Source: Prolixibacteraceae bacterium | Lineage (GTDB): Bacteria; Bacteroidota; Bacteroidia; Bacteroidales; Prolixibacteraceae | Length of the DNA stretch: 56,538 nucleotides | Direction of reading: 5' to 3' | Assembly: GCA_003457135.1 (NCBI GenBank) | Contig: DMSQ01000013.1 | Location: forward strand, 271,735 to 328,272 | Shown: piece by piece, positions 32,103-40,552 of the stretch | How the letters are laid out: each line of letters begins with the position of its first letter | Numbering within the stretch: the first letter of the stretch is position 1 | Made by a program: the position numbers and the translations under genes | The notes under the pieces: model-generated | Seen by the model: the letters and a program-made list of their open reading frames with translations, nothing else | Told to the model about the DNA's origin: nothing | The model's database searches: none

Positions 32103-34244
32103 CTATTTATTTGTTGATTTTGTTGAAATGTCAACACCAAGCCGCTGTATGTAAGCTATCAGGGCAATAATTTCCCTGTTGCTGTCAGTTTGGATTCCTG
32201 CGGTTAGAAGGTCTTTTGCAATACTGTCAGCTTGAGCCTTTAGGTCTTCAATTGCTTCTAGTTCGTAATTGTCGGGGTAGGGGACTCCCAATACTTTCAT
32301 CGCCCTGATTTTTCCCGGAGTTGACTGGATGTCTATTTCCTTAACGGCCAGCCACGGATAGCCAGGCATGATTGAAGCTTCGTTCATCTTTTGCGGATTG
32401 ATGAAATGGTTATAATGCCATGAATTGGGTTTGTAAATCTTGCCTGTTTTTACTCCTTCGCGAGCTAAATCCGGACCAGTCCGTTTCGATCCGAACTGGA
32501 ACGGGTGATCGTAAACCGATTCGCCCGCTTTGGAGTATTCCCCGTATCGTTCTGTTTCCGAACGGAATGGCCTGATCATTTGCGAATGACAGGTGTAACA
32601 GCCCTCTTTCACGTAGATATCCCGACCCTGCAGTTCGAGCGGAGTATAGGGTTTTACACTGGTAATGGTCGGAATATTGGATTTGATCAAATAGGTCGGA
32701 ATCACTTCAATAATTCCGCCAATCAAAATGGCGATAGTTGCCAAAATAAGGAAACGTATAGGTTTGCGTTCGAGGAAACGATGACCTGATTCCGACTGGG
32801 TTTTTTCATTTGGTAAGGTTTCCAAAGCAGGAGCCTGTGCTTCTTCTTCGGCTACAAACGAACCTGCCTGGATTGTTTTTACAACATTGAATACCAGGAT
32901 CAGAAATCCAACCACATATAGAAAACCACCAAATGCCCTGATCATATACATCGGGATAAGCTGTGCAACTGTTTCGAGAAAGTTCGGATACATCAGGAAG
33001 CCGTCCGGAGTAAACTGTTTCCACATCAAAGCCTGCGTAATTCCACCGATATAAAGTGGAACAGCATAAAAAACGATTGCAAGAGTGGCAATCCAGAAAT
33101 GGACATTGGCCAGTTTCGTTGAATAAAGTTTGGTATTGTAAAGACGCGGAATCAGCCAGTAAATCATCCCGAAAGTCAGTAATCCGTTCCAGCCTAATGC
33201 ACCGATGTGAACGTGTCCGATGGTCCAGTCGGTGAAGTGACTGATTGCATTAACTGTTTTAAATGATAGCAATGGGCCTTCAAAAGTTGACATCCCGTAA
33301 GCGGTAATTCCTACGACAAACATTTTCAGGATCGGGTCTCTTCGGACTTTGTCCCAGGCGCCGCGCAGGGTAAGCAATCCGTTAATCATACCACCCCAGC
33401 TTGGTGCAAGCAACATCACCGAGAAAGTTGTTCCCAATGCCTGAAGCCAGTCGGGCAGCGAACTATATAACAAATGGTGGGGACCAGCCCAGATGTACAG
33501 GAAAATGAGCGACCAGAAGTGAACGATGGATAGTTTGTATGAATAAACCGGACGTCCGGAAATTTTAGGGACAAAATAATACATCATCCCTAAAAATGGT
33601 GTTGTCAGAAAGAACGCGACCGCATTGTGGCCATACCACCATTGCACCAACGCGTCCTGAACTCCGGCATAAAGCGTGTAACTTTTCAGGAAACTAACCG
33701 GAATAGCCATTGAATTTACGATGTGTAAAACGGCAACGGTAACCCAGGTTGCGATGTAAAACCAGATGGAAACATAAATATGACTCGTTCGTCGTTGTAA
33801 AATGGTGCCGAACATGTTCCAACCGAAAATAACCCAAACAATAGTGATGGCAATGTCGATCGGCCATTCCAGTTCGGCGTATTCTTTCCCGGTGGTAAAT
33901 CCTGCCAGCAAGGTAACTGCTGCTGCAACAATAATTGACTGCCATCCCCAAAAATGTATCTTACTGAGTAAATCACTGTACATCCGCGTTTTTAACAACC
34001 GCTGCAGCGAATAGTAAATTGCTGTAAAAATGGCATTTCCGATAAAAGCAAAAATTACCGCATTGGTATGCACCGGCCGGGTACGCCCGAAAGTGGTAAA
34101 ATCAAGCCCGAAATTCAAGCCTGGAATAAAAATCTGAAGGGAAATTAGCAATCCCGCCAGTAAACCGACAACGCCCCAAACAATGGTTGCAATTGCAAAA
34201 TTTCGGGTCATGCGGTTGTCGTATGAAAACTGTTGTAATTCCAT
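32103..34244 (-). CDS. ccoNO: Fused cbb3 oxidase subunits I and II (CcoN-CcoO)
   Basis: High-affinity terminal oxidase: CcoN reduces oxygen at heme b3-CuB and CcoO is a membrane-anchored cytochrome c. The first ~480 residues form CcoN with twelve helices and the metal-site His residues in HTNAVIF, WWYGHNAVAF, GPHHLLY and IGHVHIG. From about 510 to the end is CcoO: one helix, then CYTCHSQMIRPF as heme c site and MPGYPWL with the axial Met. The frame extends to 34334, but those 30 extra residues come from a heptamer repeat array at 34277-34332. The Met at 34244 (Met-Glu-Leu-Gln-Gln-Phe-Ser-Tyr) is a natural start. 713 residues. Confidence 0.95.
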   Translation of the reverse strand: MELQQFSYDNRMTRNFAIATIVWGVVGLLAGLLISLQIFIPGLNFGLDFTTFGRTRPVHTNAVIFAFIGNAIFTAIYYSLQRLLKTRMYSDLLSKIHFWGWQSIIVAAAVTLLAGFTTGKEYAELEWPIDIAITIVWVIFGWNMFGTILQRRTSHIYVSIWFYIATWVTVAVLHIVNSMAIPVSFLKSYTLYAGVQDALVQWWYGHNAVAFFLTTPFLGMMYYFVPKISGRPVYSYKLSIVHFWSLIFLYIWAGPHHLLYSSLPDWLQALGTTFSVMLLAPSWGGMINGLLTLRGAWDKVRRDPILKMFVVGITAYGMSTFEGPLLSFKTVNAISHFTDWTIGHVHIGALGWNGLLTFGMIYWLIPRLYNTKLYSTKLANVHFWIATLAIVFYAVPLYIGGITQALMWKQFTPDGFLMYPNFLETVAQLIPMYMIRAFGGFLYVVGFLILVFNVVKTIQAGSFVAEEEAQAPALETLPNEKTQSESGHRFLERKPIRFLILATIAILIGGIIEVIPTYLIKSNIPTITSVKPYTPLELQGRDIYVKEGCYTCHSQMIRPFRSETERYGEYSKAGESVYDHPFQFGSKRTGPDLAREGVKTGKIYKPNSWHYNHFINPQKMNEASIMPGYPWLAVKEIDIQSTPGKIRAMKVLGVPYPDNYELEAIEDLKAQADSIAKDLLTAGIQTDSNREIIALIAYIQRLGVDISTKSTNK

Positions 34245-34276
34245 ATTGATGTGTTTAGTTATTTTCTTGTTGTTTC

Positions 34277-34332
34277 GAGTTGCAGGTTCCGGGTTTCGGG
34301 TTAAATAAAACTCGTATCTCGTAACTCGCAAC
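34277..34332. repeat. Inverted arrays of a GAGTTAC-like heptamer
   Basis: The left arm reads as four 7-base units (GAGTTGC, AGGTTCC, GGGTTTC, GGGTTAA; 34277-34304). On the opposite strand the right arm reads as related units (GAGTTAC, GAGATAC, GAGTTTT; within 34305-34332). Two short heptamer arrays thus face each other in the ccoS-ccoNO gap. Confidence 0.6.
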
Positions 34333-34356
34333 AATTCATCCGGTCAAAGTGACTGA

Positions 34357-34587
34357 TCAATGCGACTCTTTTGCCTTTTCCTTTTTCCTTTTTTCTGATT
34401 TCTGGCTTTTTTCTGCCAACTGCGACTGATCACTGTTCTCTTTCATCTGCGGATCTTCAAACAATATCCGAACCGATGGGGTATAGGTATCTTCATACTG
34501 GCCACTTTTTACCGCCCAGATAAAGGCAACTAAAAAGGCCCCCGCCATGATGATGGCTACAAAAACCAGAATGAATATGACCGACAT
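34357..34587 (-). CDS. ccoS: cbb3 oxidase assembly protein CcoS
   Basis: A 76-residue protein. One membrane helix (about 3-27) is followed by the family segment Trp-Ala-Val-Lys-Ser-Gly-Gln-Tyr-Glu-Asp, and then Pro-Ser-Val-Arg-Ile-Leu-Phe-Glu-Asp. CcoS is needed to fit cofactors into the oxidase. The last ~25 residues are a Lys/Ser/Glu-rich tail. Part of it (Asp-Gln-Ser-Gln-Leu) is encoded by a 19-base repeat tract (34417-34435) that also overlaps the ccoG stop codon, so the tail was probably extended by repeat DNA. It is between the P-type ATPase and ccoNO, the normal place. Confidence 0.9.
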   Translation of the reverse strand: MSVIFILVFVAIIMAGAFLVAFIWAVKSGQYEDTYTPSVRILFEDPQMKENSDQSQLAEKSQKSEKRKKEKAKESH

Positions 34588-34642
34588 TTTCTGTTCATTT
34601 ATTTGTTGTAAACATTTAGTATTTTCTTTGAATCCTTGTTGT

Positions 34643-37039
34643 TTATAAACGTGATCTTTTAGCTGCTAAATTTACTGAAAAACTGGCAAAGACTACTACC
34701 GACACGGAACTAATCGGCATTAAGATGGCAGCCACTATCGGAGTAAGGTTGCCCTGAACAGCAAACGATAAACCCACGAGATTATATAAAAATGAAATCA
34801 GGAAACCTACCCGTACAATTTTCATGCTTTGATGGGTGAACCGCAGGTATTTATACAAACGGGCAAACTGTTTCGATTGCAGAATAGCGTCGCAGGCCGG
34901 TGAAAAATTAAATACATTGTCGGCAATCACGATGCCCACATTGCTTTCATTCAACGCGCCTGCATCGTTCAGTCCGTCTCCGATCATCAGTACTTTCCGC
35001 CCTTCCTTTTGTAATTTCCGGACATAATCCAGCTTGTCAGTTGGGGACTGGCTGAAATGCAGGTTTTTTTCTGAACCGAAAAAACCGATCAGGTTCGACT
35101 TTTCAGAATCATTGTCTCCGGTTAACAGGTGAAGGTCGTAGGTTTTTCTCAGGTTTTGAATTAGTTCATGCAATCCGGGACGGTATTCATTTTCGAGCTG
35201 AAAATGACCGGCCACCGAATCCTGAAGATATATCCAGACTTCCGTATTCAGAATATCATCGTCGCTCTTTTCCCCGGTAACAAAAAACCGGGAACCCATG
35301 TTGATCCTGAATCCATTGATCACACCGGTAATTCCGAGCGCCTGAATCTCCTGAAATTCTTTTACCTCCAACAATTCATCTCCTGAAATGAAATTGAAAA
35401 TAGTTTTACTTAGCGGGTGCGAAGAATGAAATGCCAGCGATTTGATAAGCTGAAGCTGACTTCGGCTAAGTTCTTTCCCGATAAACCGGATGCCCGAAAG
35501 CTGAGCATTAGTGATCGTTCCGGTTTTGTCAAAAACTACCGTATCAACTTTGTATAAATGTTCGATTACAGCAGTGTTCTTAAGGTAAAATCCTTTTCGT
35601 CCAAATTGCCGGATGGTGCTTCCGAAGGTAAATGGAACGGTGAGAGCCAGAGCACAGGGACAGGCAATAATCAATACCGACGTAAATGAAAACAGGGCAA
35701 TTTCAGGTTTATTCAAAAGCCAGAACAGCCCCGATCCGATAGCGATTAAAACCACTACCACGGTAAAATACTGGCTCACCCGGTTCACAATGGTATTGAG
35801 TTTATTCTCAACCTTGAATGGATTTTCAGACTGATTCCAAAGTTGGGTCAGGTAACTTTGTTGTACTTCCTTTTCGATGGTAAGTTCAATGGCGCTTCCG
35901 AACTGCCGGCCCCCTGCAAACACAAAATCGCCTTCTTTTTTGATTACCGGCATCGACTCGCCTGTTACAAAACTGTAATCAATGTTCGCGTTTCCACTTC
36001 GAAGTGTTGAATCTGCCGGAACAATTTCCTGGTTCCTTACTAAAATACGGTCGCCTGCTTTCAATTCTTCCAGGGGAATGGTCGTATTTCCAGAGTTGGA
36101 AATTTTGGTTACGGCCAGCGGAAAATAGGTTTTGTAATCGCGCTCAAACGAAAGCGCCTGATATGTTTTTCCCTGGTACCAACGTCCCACCAGCATGAAA
36201 AATACCAGTCCTGTTAATGAATCAATGTAGCCAATTCCCCGTCCTGAAAGAATTTCGACCAGGCTTTGGGTGAAAAGCGTAACCAGTCCAAGTGCAATAG
36301 GCAGATCAATGCTGATCATTTTCATTTTAAGGCTTTTGTAAGCTGTCAGAAAATAATCGCTGGCGCTGAAGGTTAAAATTGGAATGGCCAGCAGCACGCT
36401 CAGCCAGCCAAACATCCGGCGGATATCGGCTTCCAGAAATTCGTGCCCGGGCAGGTATTGCGGGAAATGGTAAATCATGGCATTCATAAAACTGAATGCT
36501 GCCACTCCGATTTTGATAATGAGTCTGCGATCTGATTTGTCGGTCGGGGTTTTTTCAATGCTGTGTTGATTAATTTCCGGGATGTAGTGAATACTCACAA
36601 GCAATTCAACAAGCTGTCGAAGTGATATCTCGTTTTCATTGAAAGTAATATTGATTTCTTTTTTCGGAAAGTTAACAAACGACCGGATGATGCCATTATC
36701 CAGGCTATGCAGGTTTTCGAGCAGCCAAATACACGACGCACAATGTATTTCAGGAATAAAAAAGCTGACTTTCGAAATCTGACCGTCAGAAAACAGGAGA
36801 ATTTTTGATTTAAATTTTTCCAGATCCAGAAAAGCATAGGTTTCGCTCACCGGGCGTTTGTCGTCTTCGATGCGGATACCCGGCATTTGCTCAATCTGAT
36901 AATATTGTTTGAGCTGGCTGGTGTGGAGTATCTGGTAAACGGTTGAGCAACCTGAACAGCAAAACGGGTTGCATTCGAAAAGAATTGGGGACTTTCCACA
37001 CGAATTACCACAATGAATACATTTCAGGTCTTCACTCAT
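34643..37039 (-). CDS. ccoI: Copper-translocating P-type ATPase for oxidase assembly (CcoI/FixI type)
   Basis: Exports copper across the inner membrane for insertion in the cbb3 oxidase. The 798-residue protein begins with a Cys-rich region (Cys-Ile-His-Cys, then Cys-Cys-Ser-Gly-Cys) typical of the FixI branch. An HMA-like domain with His-Cys-Ala-Ser-Cys follows, and then eight membrane helices. P-type marks in order: TGES, Cys-Pro-Cys in the transport helix, the phosphorylated Asp in DKTGTITN, HSSHPLSK (the His-Pro of P1B pumps) and GDGLNDAGAL. It is the first gene of the minus-strand respiratory cluster. The 171-base gap upstream shows no clear operator. Confidence 0.95.
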   Translation of the reverse strand: MSEDLKCIHCGNSCGKSPILFECNPFCCSGCSTVYQILHTSQLKQYYQIEQMPGIRIEDDKRPVSETYAFLDLEKFKSKILLFSDGQISKVSFFIPEIHCASCIWLLENLHSLDNGIIRSFVNFPKKEINITFNENEISLRQLVELLVSIHYIPEINQHSIEKTPTDKSDRRLIIKIGVAAFSFMNAMIYHFPQYLPGHEFLEADIRRMFGWLSVLLAIPILTFSASDYFLTAYKSLKMKMISIDLPIALGLVTLFTQSLVEILSGRGIGYIDSLTGLVFFMLVGRWYQGKTYQALSFERDYKTYFPLAVTKISNSGNTTIPLEELKAGDRILVRNQEIVPADSTLRSGNANIDYSFVTGESMPVIKKEGDFVFAGGRQFGSAIELTIEKEVQQSYLTQLWNQSENPFKVENKLNTIVNRVSQYFTVVVVLIAIGSGLFWLLNKPEIALFSFTSVLIIACPCALALTVPFTFGSTIRQFGRKGFYLKNTAVIEHLYKVDTVVFDKTGTITNAQLSGIRFIGKELSRSQLQLIKSLAFHSSHPLSKTIFNFISGDELLEVKEFQEIQALGITGVINGFRINMGSRFFVTGEKSDDDILNTEVWIYLQDSVAGHFQLENEYRPGLHELIQNLRKTYDLHLLTGDNDSEKSNLIGFFGSEKNLHFSQSPTDKLDYVRKLQKEGRKVLMIGDGLNDAGALNESNVGIVIADNVFNFSPACDAILQSKQFARLYKYLRFTHQSMKIVRVGFLISFLYNLVGLSFAVQGNLTPIVAAILMPISSVSVVVFASFSVNLAAKRSRL

Positions 37040-37210
37040 ACGATCAGGGCTGACTTTTGATTTTCGGGTAAAATAAGGATTAAAGTCCGGAAATGTTCAA
37101 TGTTAAAGTTAAAAATAACGAGAAAAAAATATGGGGAAAGGCTGATTATTTCAGTTGCTGGTCTTTTTTGTGAAGATTGACTGGATTGCCAAAATATAGG
37201 GTTCGTTTGA

Positions 37211-37894
37211 TCATGGGTTTAAGGTATTTCGAGTTCGTTGGGTTTGGTAAAATTTTCGAGGTTGAGCTGGTGCATTTTTTTTAAAGCTTTCCAGGTTGCC
37301 GAACATTTTTATCAGTTTTCCAAGTTCAATCGGATCACAAATTCCATCAATTATTTCGTTGTATGAACTGTATTCCCATTCATCGTATTTTTTGCGGAAG
37401 CCATGGTGAATGGGGTTGCGATGGGTATAGATTACTGTATTCAGAAATTGGATTTTATCGGATATCGGTTCGCGTTTGAAATTCTTGATAAACAGCGAAC
37501 CCATTCGTTGATAAACCTTGTTGAACGACTACGTGTAGCAACTGAACAGGTTCGAGAACTGTTTCGATAAATATTTTTCGATATCGCTGTCGCTAATCGA
37601 ATTCGATATTATAACTTTTCCAAAGTTTCGAACTTTGGAAAAGTTATTATTGGAGTTAGTTGTTTTATTTTTATTTCGAATCAGCTCCTCGATCACAGCG
37701 CGCTTGCGAATCCTGACGACCAGATGAAAATGGTTGGGCATCAGGCAATACGCGTAGGTTTCGGCAATGGGCGCGATGTACAGGCGATACTTTTCCAGAA
37801 AATAACGAAAGTTATCAGGCTGGCGAAACACATTCTCGAACCCGTTGGCATGATTGAAAATGTGGTAGCTGGTATCGGATAAAAGGGGTAGCAT
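37211..37894 (-). pseudogene. REP-associated tyrosine transposase (Y1/HUH type) interrupted by one in-frame amber codon
   Basis: Two open frames lie on the minus strand (37894-37529 and 37504-37211) in the same reading frame, separated only by TAG at 37531-37529 and eight sense codons. Joined, they give a 227-residue Y1 transposase: YHIFNHANG near the start, the HUH motif His-Phe-His in MPNHFHLVV, then SFNKVYQRMGSLF and the HRNPIHHGF and WEYSSY motifs of the RAYT group. The stop sits in the conserved stretch that follows the Tyr-containing helix, where a Gln or Lys codon one base away is expected. A 17-bp inverted repeat is embedded in frame (37611-37647). No flanking target duplication was found. 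It is probably inactive, unless amber read-through occurs. Confidence 0.85.
37611..37647. repeat. Perfect 17-bp inverted repeat inside the transposase relic
   Basis: ATAACTTTTCCAAAGTT (37611-37627), a three-base TCG loop, then the exact complement (37631-37647). It is read in frame within the transposase (Asn-Phe-Ser-Lys-Val-Arg-Asn-Phe-Gly-Lys-Val). Confidence 0.85.
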
Positions 37895-37971
37895 GGGATT
37901 ATTCTATTTTTTGACTGTATCGAAAAATGATTTTTCCATTTGGTTTATTTCGCGACCTTTTCGGGATCGCT

Positions 37972-38000
37972 AAAAAAACGCCCCGTCCAGGAAGCGCTTT
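37972..38000 (-). terminator. Probable terminator of the rsfS-to-pssA operon
   Basis: On the minus strand AAAGCGCTTC can pair with GGGGCGTTTT (with G-U pairs) and is followed by a T run. It lies 24 bases after the pssA stop codon. Confidence 0.5.
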
Positions 38001-38023
38001 CTATTCATATCTTATATGCAGGC

Positions 38024-38776
38024 TTATTTACTTCCTGCCAGATAACTTATCCCGGAGAGCAAAACATACCAGATAATAATCAGGGGCAAAGCATAGACCT
38101 GAAGCAGAATTAACATCAGGATGGTGATTGCTATAAATAGATACCGAAGCCCGTTTTCTTTCAGTTTCAGGTTTTTGAATTTCAGGTTGAACATGGGCAA
38201 TTCGGAAACCATCAGGAATGAGCAACTGAATATGGAAGCAAGAAGTGTGTATTTATTCAGAATTATCGGTTCAATAATAGTTCGGTCGCCTAAGACAAGA
38301 ACTAAAGCAAGTGATGCAAAGAAAATCGCATTGGCCGGTATAGGCATTCCGAGGAATTGATCACTTTGGCGGTCGTCGGTATTAAATTTTGCCAACCTGA
38401 AAGCCCCGGCAATTGGTATTACAAGACTTGATAAAAGAAATATCCATTGGCTTAAATTTGCTTCAATATCCTGAATATGCTGGTTTTTTCCAAAAAGGGT
38501 TAGTTCGAGCATGGTGAAAATGATTGCGGCGGGAGCAAGTCCGAATGAAACAGTATCGGCCAGCGAATCGAGTTCTTTGCCAATTGATGAATAAGCATTC
38601 AGTAAACGGGCAGAAAAACCATCAAGAAAATCGAAAATGGCTGCTGCAAAAATGAATACCGCAGCAAGGCCAAGCTGGCCATCAATGGCAAAAAAAACCG
38701 ACAGACTGCCACAAACAAGGTTCAGTGCGGTAATCGTATTCGGTACCCAGAAAAACAGTTGAATGATACGGCTCAT
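38024..38776 (-). CDS. pssA: CDP-diacylglycerol-serine O-phosphatidyltransferase
   Basis: Makes phosphatidylserine from CDP-diacylglycerol and serine at the inner membrane. The CDP-alcohol phosphotransferase signature is complete: Asp-Gly-x2-Ala-Arg-x8-Gly-x3-Asp-x3-Asp, starting at Asp53 (DGFSARLLNAYSSIGKELD, then SLAD). About seven membrane helices fill 250 residues. The Psd gene lies two bases upstream, and cdsA is next, so the three consecutive steps to phosphatidylethanolamine are encoded together. Confidence 0.95.
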   Translation of the reverse strand: MSRIIQLFFWVPNTITALNLVCGSLSVFFAIDGQLGLAAVFIFAAAIFDFLDGFSARLLNAYSSIGKELDSLADTVSFGLAPAAIIFTMLELTLFGKNQHIQDIEANLSQWIFLLSSLVIPIAGAFRLAKFNTDDRQSDQFLGMPIPANAIFFASLALVLVLGDRTIIEPIILNKYTLLASIFSCSFLMVSELPMFNLKFKNLKLKENGLRYLFIAITILMLILLQVYALPLIIIWYVLLSGISYLAGSK

Positions 38777-38778
38777 GA

Positions 38779-39432
38779 TCAGATTTCGCCAATAATGGTT
38801 TGTGTTCCTTTAACTTTGTCGTTTATTTTTACCAGAAGTTTGGTGTCGAGAGGCAGATAGAGGTCAACCCGCGAGCCGAAACGGATAAAACCTAATTCAG
38901 TGGTTTGGTCAACTTTATCGCCCACTTCAACATAGTTGATAATGCGGCGGGCCATGGCCCCGGCAACCTGGCTCATCACAATTTCGCGCCCGTCTTTTAT
39001 TTTGACTGCTGTTGTGGTCCGTTCGTTTTCTTCAGCAGATTTATCTTTAAAAGCGGCATAAAACTCACCATCCTTGTGTTTCATATAGGTAATCACTCCC
39101 GGAATTGGTATCCAGTTAATATGTACATTGGTGGGCGACATAAATATGGAAACCTGGAGGCATTTGGTTTTTAGGTACTCGCTTTCAACAGTTTCTTTAA
39201 TCTCACAAATTTTTCCATCAGCCGGCGACAATATGGCTTTTTCGTTCAAATCGATGCTACGTTGCGGGCACCTGAAAAATTGAATAATCAGGTAATAGAT
39301 CAATGTATAAGCGCCCAAAATTCCAAATTTGATGTAATTGTCGGTAATGAAAAACCACAATATTAAAATGAGGCCCGCAAATATTGCGGTTGCATAATAG
39401 ATGGTAGTAGTGCCGGCTTTATGAAATTTCAT
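38779..39432 (-). CDS. psd: Phosphatidylserine decarboxylase (short, archaeal-type)
   Basis: Converts phosphatidylserine to phosphatidylethanolamine using a pyruvoyl group made by self-cleavage. The cleavage site is the Gly-Ser in Arg-Phe-Gly-Ser-Arg-Val-Asp (about 181-187). Other marks are LSPADGKICEI, FMSPTNVHINW and QVAGAMARRIINY. Two membrane segments at the start (about 8-50) anchor it. The length of 217 residues fits the short class found in Bacteroidota. Confidence 0.94.
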   Translation of the reverse strand: MKFHKAGTTTIYYATAIFAGLILILWFFITDNYIKFGILGAYTLIYYLIIQFFRCPQRSIDLNEKAILSPADGKICEIKETVESEYLKTKCLQVSIFMSPTNVHINWIPIPGVITYMKHKDGEFYAAFKDKSAEENERTTTAVKIKDGREIVMSQVAGAMARRIINYVEVGDKVDQTTELGFIRFGSRVDLYLPLDTKLLVKINDKVKGTQTIIGEI

Positions 39433-39514
39433 TATTAAGTCTTGAATTCTGCGCTCAAAAATAGTAAATAATTGAGCTTTTTATCGGTATTATTAATTTA
39501 AAATCTCGATTAAC

Positions 39515-40339
39515 CTATTCCACAAACAGTTTCAGGTACATCACTGCAACCGGCGTTGCAAAAAACAATGAATCGAAACGGTCGAGAATGCCGCCATGTC
39601 CGGGCAGGATATTTCCGCTGTCTTTAATGCCAAAATGTCGTTTGAACATTGATTCGGTTAAATCGCCAAAGGTTGAAGAAATAACAGTTAAAATACTGAT
39701 GGCAATCCAATGAACCGTTTTTATTTCAGGAATAAAGCCGGAAATGAACCAGGCAGCTACAATAGCAGTTAATGTGCCCCCAATTGCGCCCTCCCACGAT
39801 TTTTTTGGCGATATGCGTTCAAAAAGGCGATGTTTTCCGATTGAAACGCCAAACAGATAGGCTCCTGAATCATAAATCCAGATGATTGAGAAAAGGGCGA
39901 TTAAAAGTTTTGGAGAATAATTATTTCCAGATAGAATTTCAGGAAAAACCAAAAAGTTTACGAGTGATAATGGAATGGCAATATAAACGGCGCTAAAAAT
40001 GGTTACAGCGATGTTTTCAACAGGTTTTTCTTTCTTGCGGTAAAGCTCTGCAGCTATAACCAGAAGCAATAGGGGAAATAGTCCAAACAGGAAGGTGAAT
40101 TCTAAAATTCCATGAGCAATCAGGAAAGACAAAGTAAATACAATAACAGCGATGAAGTAGCTTAAAACCTGATTAGGCTTAACTTCTGATAGCTTAAATA
40201 GTTTGTTGTACTCTGCAACTCCACCAATTAAAATGATCAGGAACAAAAGGGCGTAACTGTATGGGCTGGCTATGATCGCAGTCAGCATGACTATTACCAG
40301 AACGATTCCGGTAACCGTTCGTGTAATTAATTTCTTCAA
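39515..40339 (-). CDS. cdsA: Phosphatidate cytidylyltransferase
   Basis: Makes CDP-diacylglycerol from phosphatidic acid and CTP, the branch point of phospholipid synthesis. The 274-residue protein has about eight membrane helices. The C-terminal signature is clear: SPKKSWEGAIGG near 178-189, then GDLTESMFKRHFGIKDSG and LPGHGGILDRFDS (about 225-257), containing the metal-binding Asp residues. The ATG overlaps the DUF2007 gene stop by four bases. Confidence 0.95.
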   Translation of the reverse strand: MKKLITRTVTGIVLVIVMLTAIIASPYSYALLFLIILIGGVAEYNKLFKLSEVKPNQVLSYFIAVIVFTLSFLIAHGILEFTFLFGLFPLLLLVIAAELYRKKEKPVENIAVTIFSAVYIAIPLSLVNFLVFPEILSGNNYSPKLLIALFSIIWIYDSGAYLFGVSIGKHRLFERISPKKSWEGAIGGTLTAIVAAWFISGFIPEIKTVHWIAISILTVISSTFGDLTESMFKRHFGIKDSGNILPGHGGILDRFDSLFFATPVAVMYLKLFVE

Positions 40340-40542
40340 AGGATTAAATCTTTAAGCAGTTCGGTGGCTTTTGCTTCAAAGTCCTGATGAACCCAGACTT
40401 CCAAATCTCCAAAAGAAGGAAATGTTGAGTCGCGTTCGGCTATTACGACACAATTAACTTCTTCGTTTTCGAGAATCTCTTTTGCAATTTCAGCCTGAAA
40501 CCCTTGCCCGGTGCGAAATACACAAATCCAATCTTTTTCCAT
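40336..40542 (-). CDS. DUF2007-like small protein
   Basis: A 68-residue protein with Val-Phe-Arg-Thr-Gly near the start, a helix (Gln-Ala-Glu-Ile-Ala-Lys-Glu-Ile-Leu-Glu), and strands (Cys-Val-Val-Ile-Ala-Glu, Leu-Glu-Val-Trp-Val), the ferredoxin-like pattern of DUF2007 putative signal-transducing proteins. It binds no obvious cofactor. It is translationally coupled to cdsA through an ATGA overlap. The function is unknown. Confidence 0.8.
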   Translation of the reverse strand: MEKDWICVFRTGQGFQAEIAKEILENEEVNCVVIAERDSTFPSFGDLEVWVHQDFEAKATELLKDLIL

Positions 40543-40552
40543 AACACAAGTA

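Noticed and set aside
34245..34334. N-terminal 30 residues of CcoNO as real protein
   Set aside because: They are encoded by heptamer repeat DNA, and a natural oxidase start (Met at 34244) follows.
37040..37210. FNR or Crp box upstream of the copper ATPase gene
   Set aside because: I looked for TTGAT-N4-ATCAA and TGTGA-N6-TCACA and found no acceptable match.
37895..38023. Possible remnant IS ends beside the transposase relic
   Set aside because: No terminal inverted repeat or target duplication could be found by eye; RAYT-type elements often lack them.
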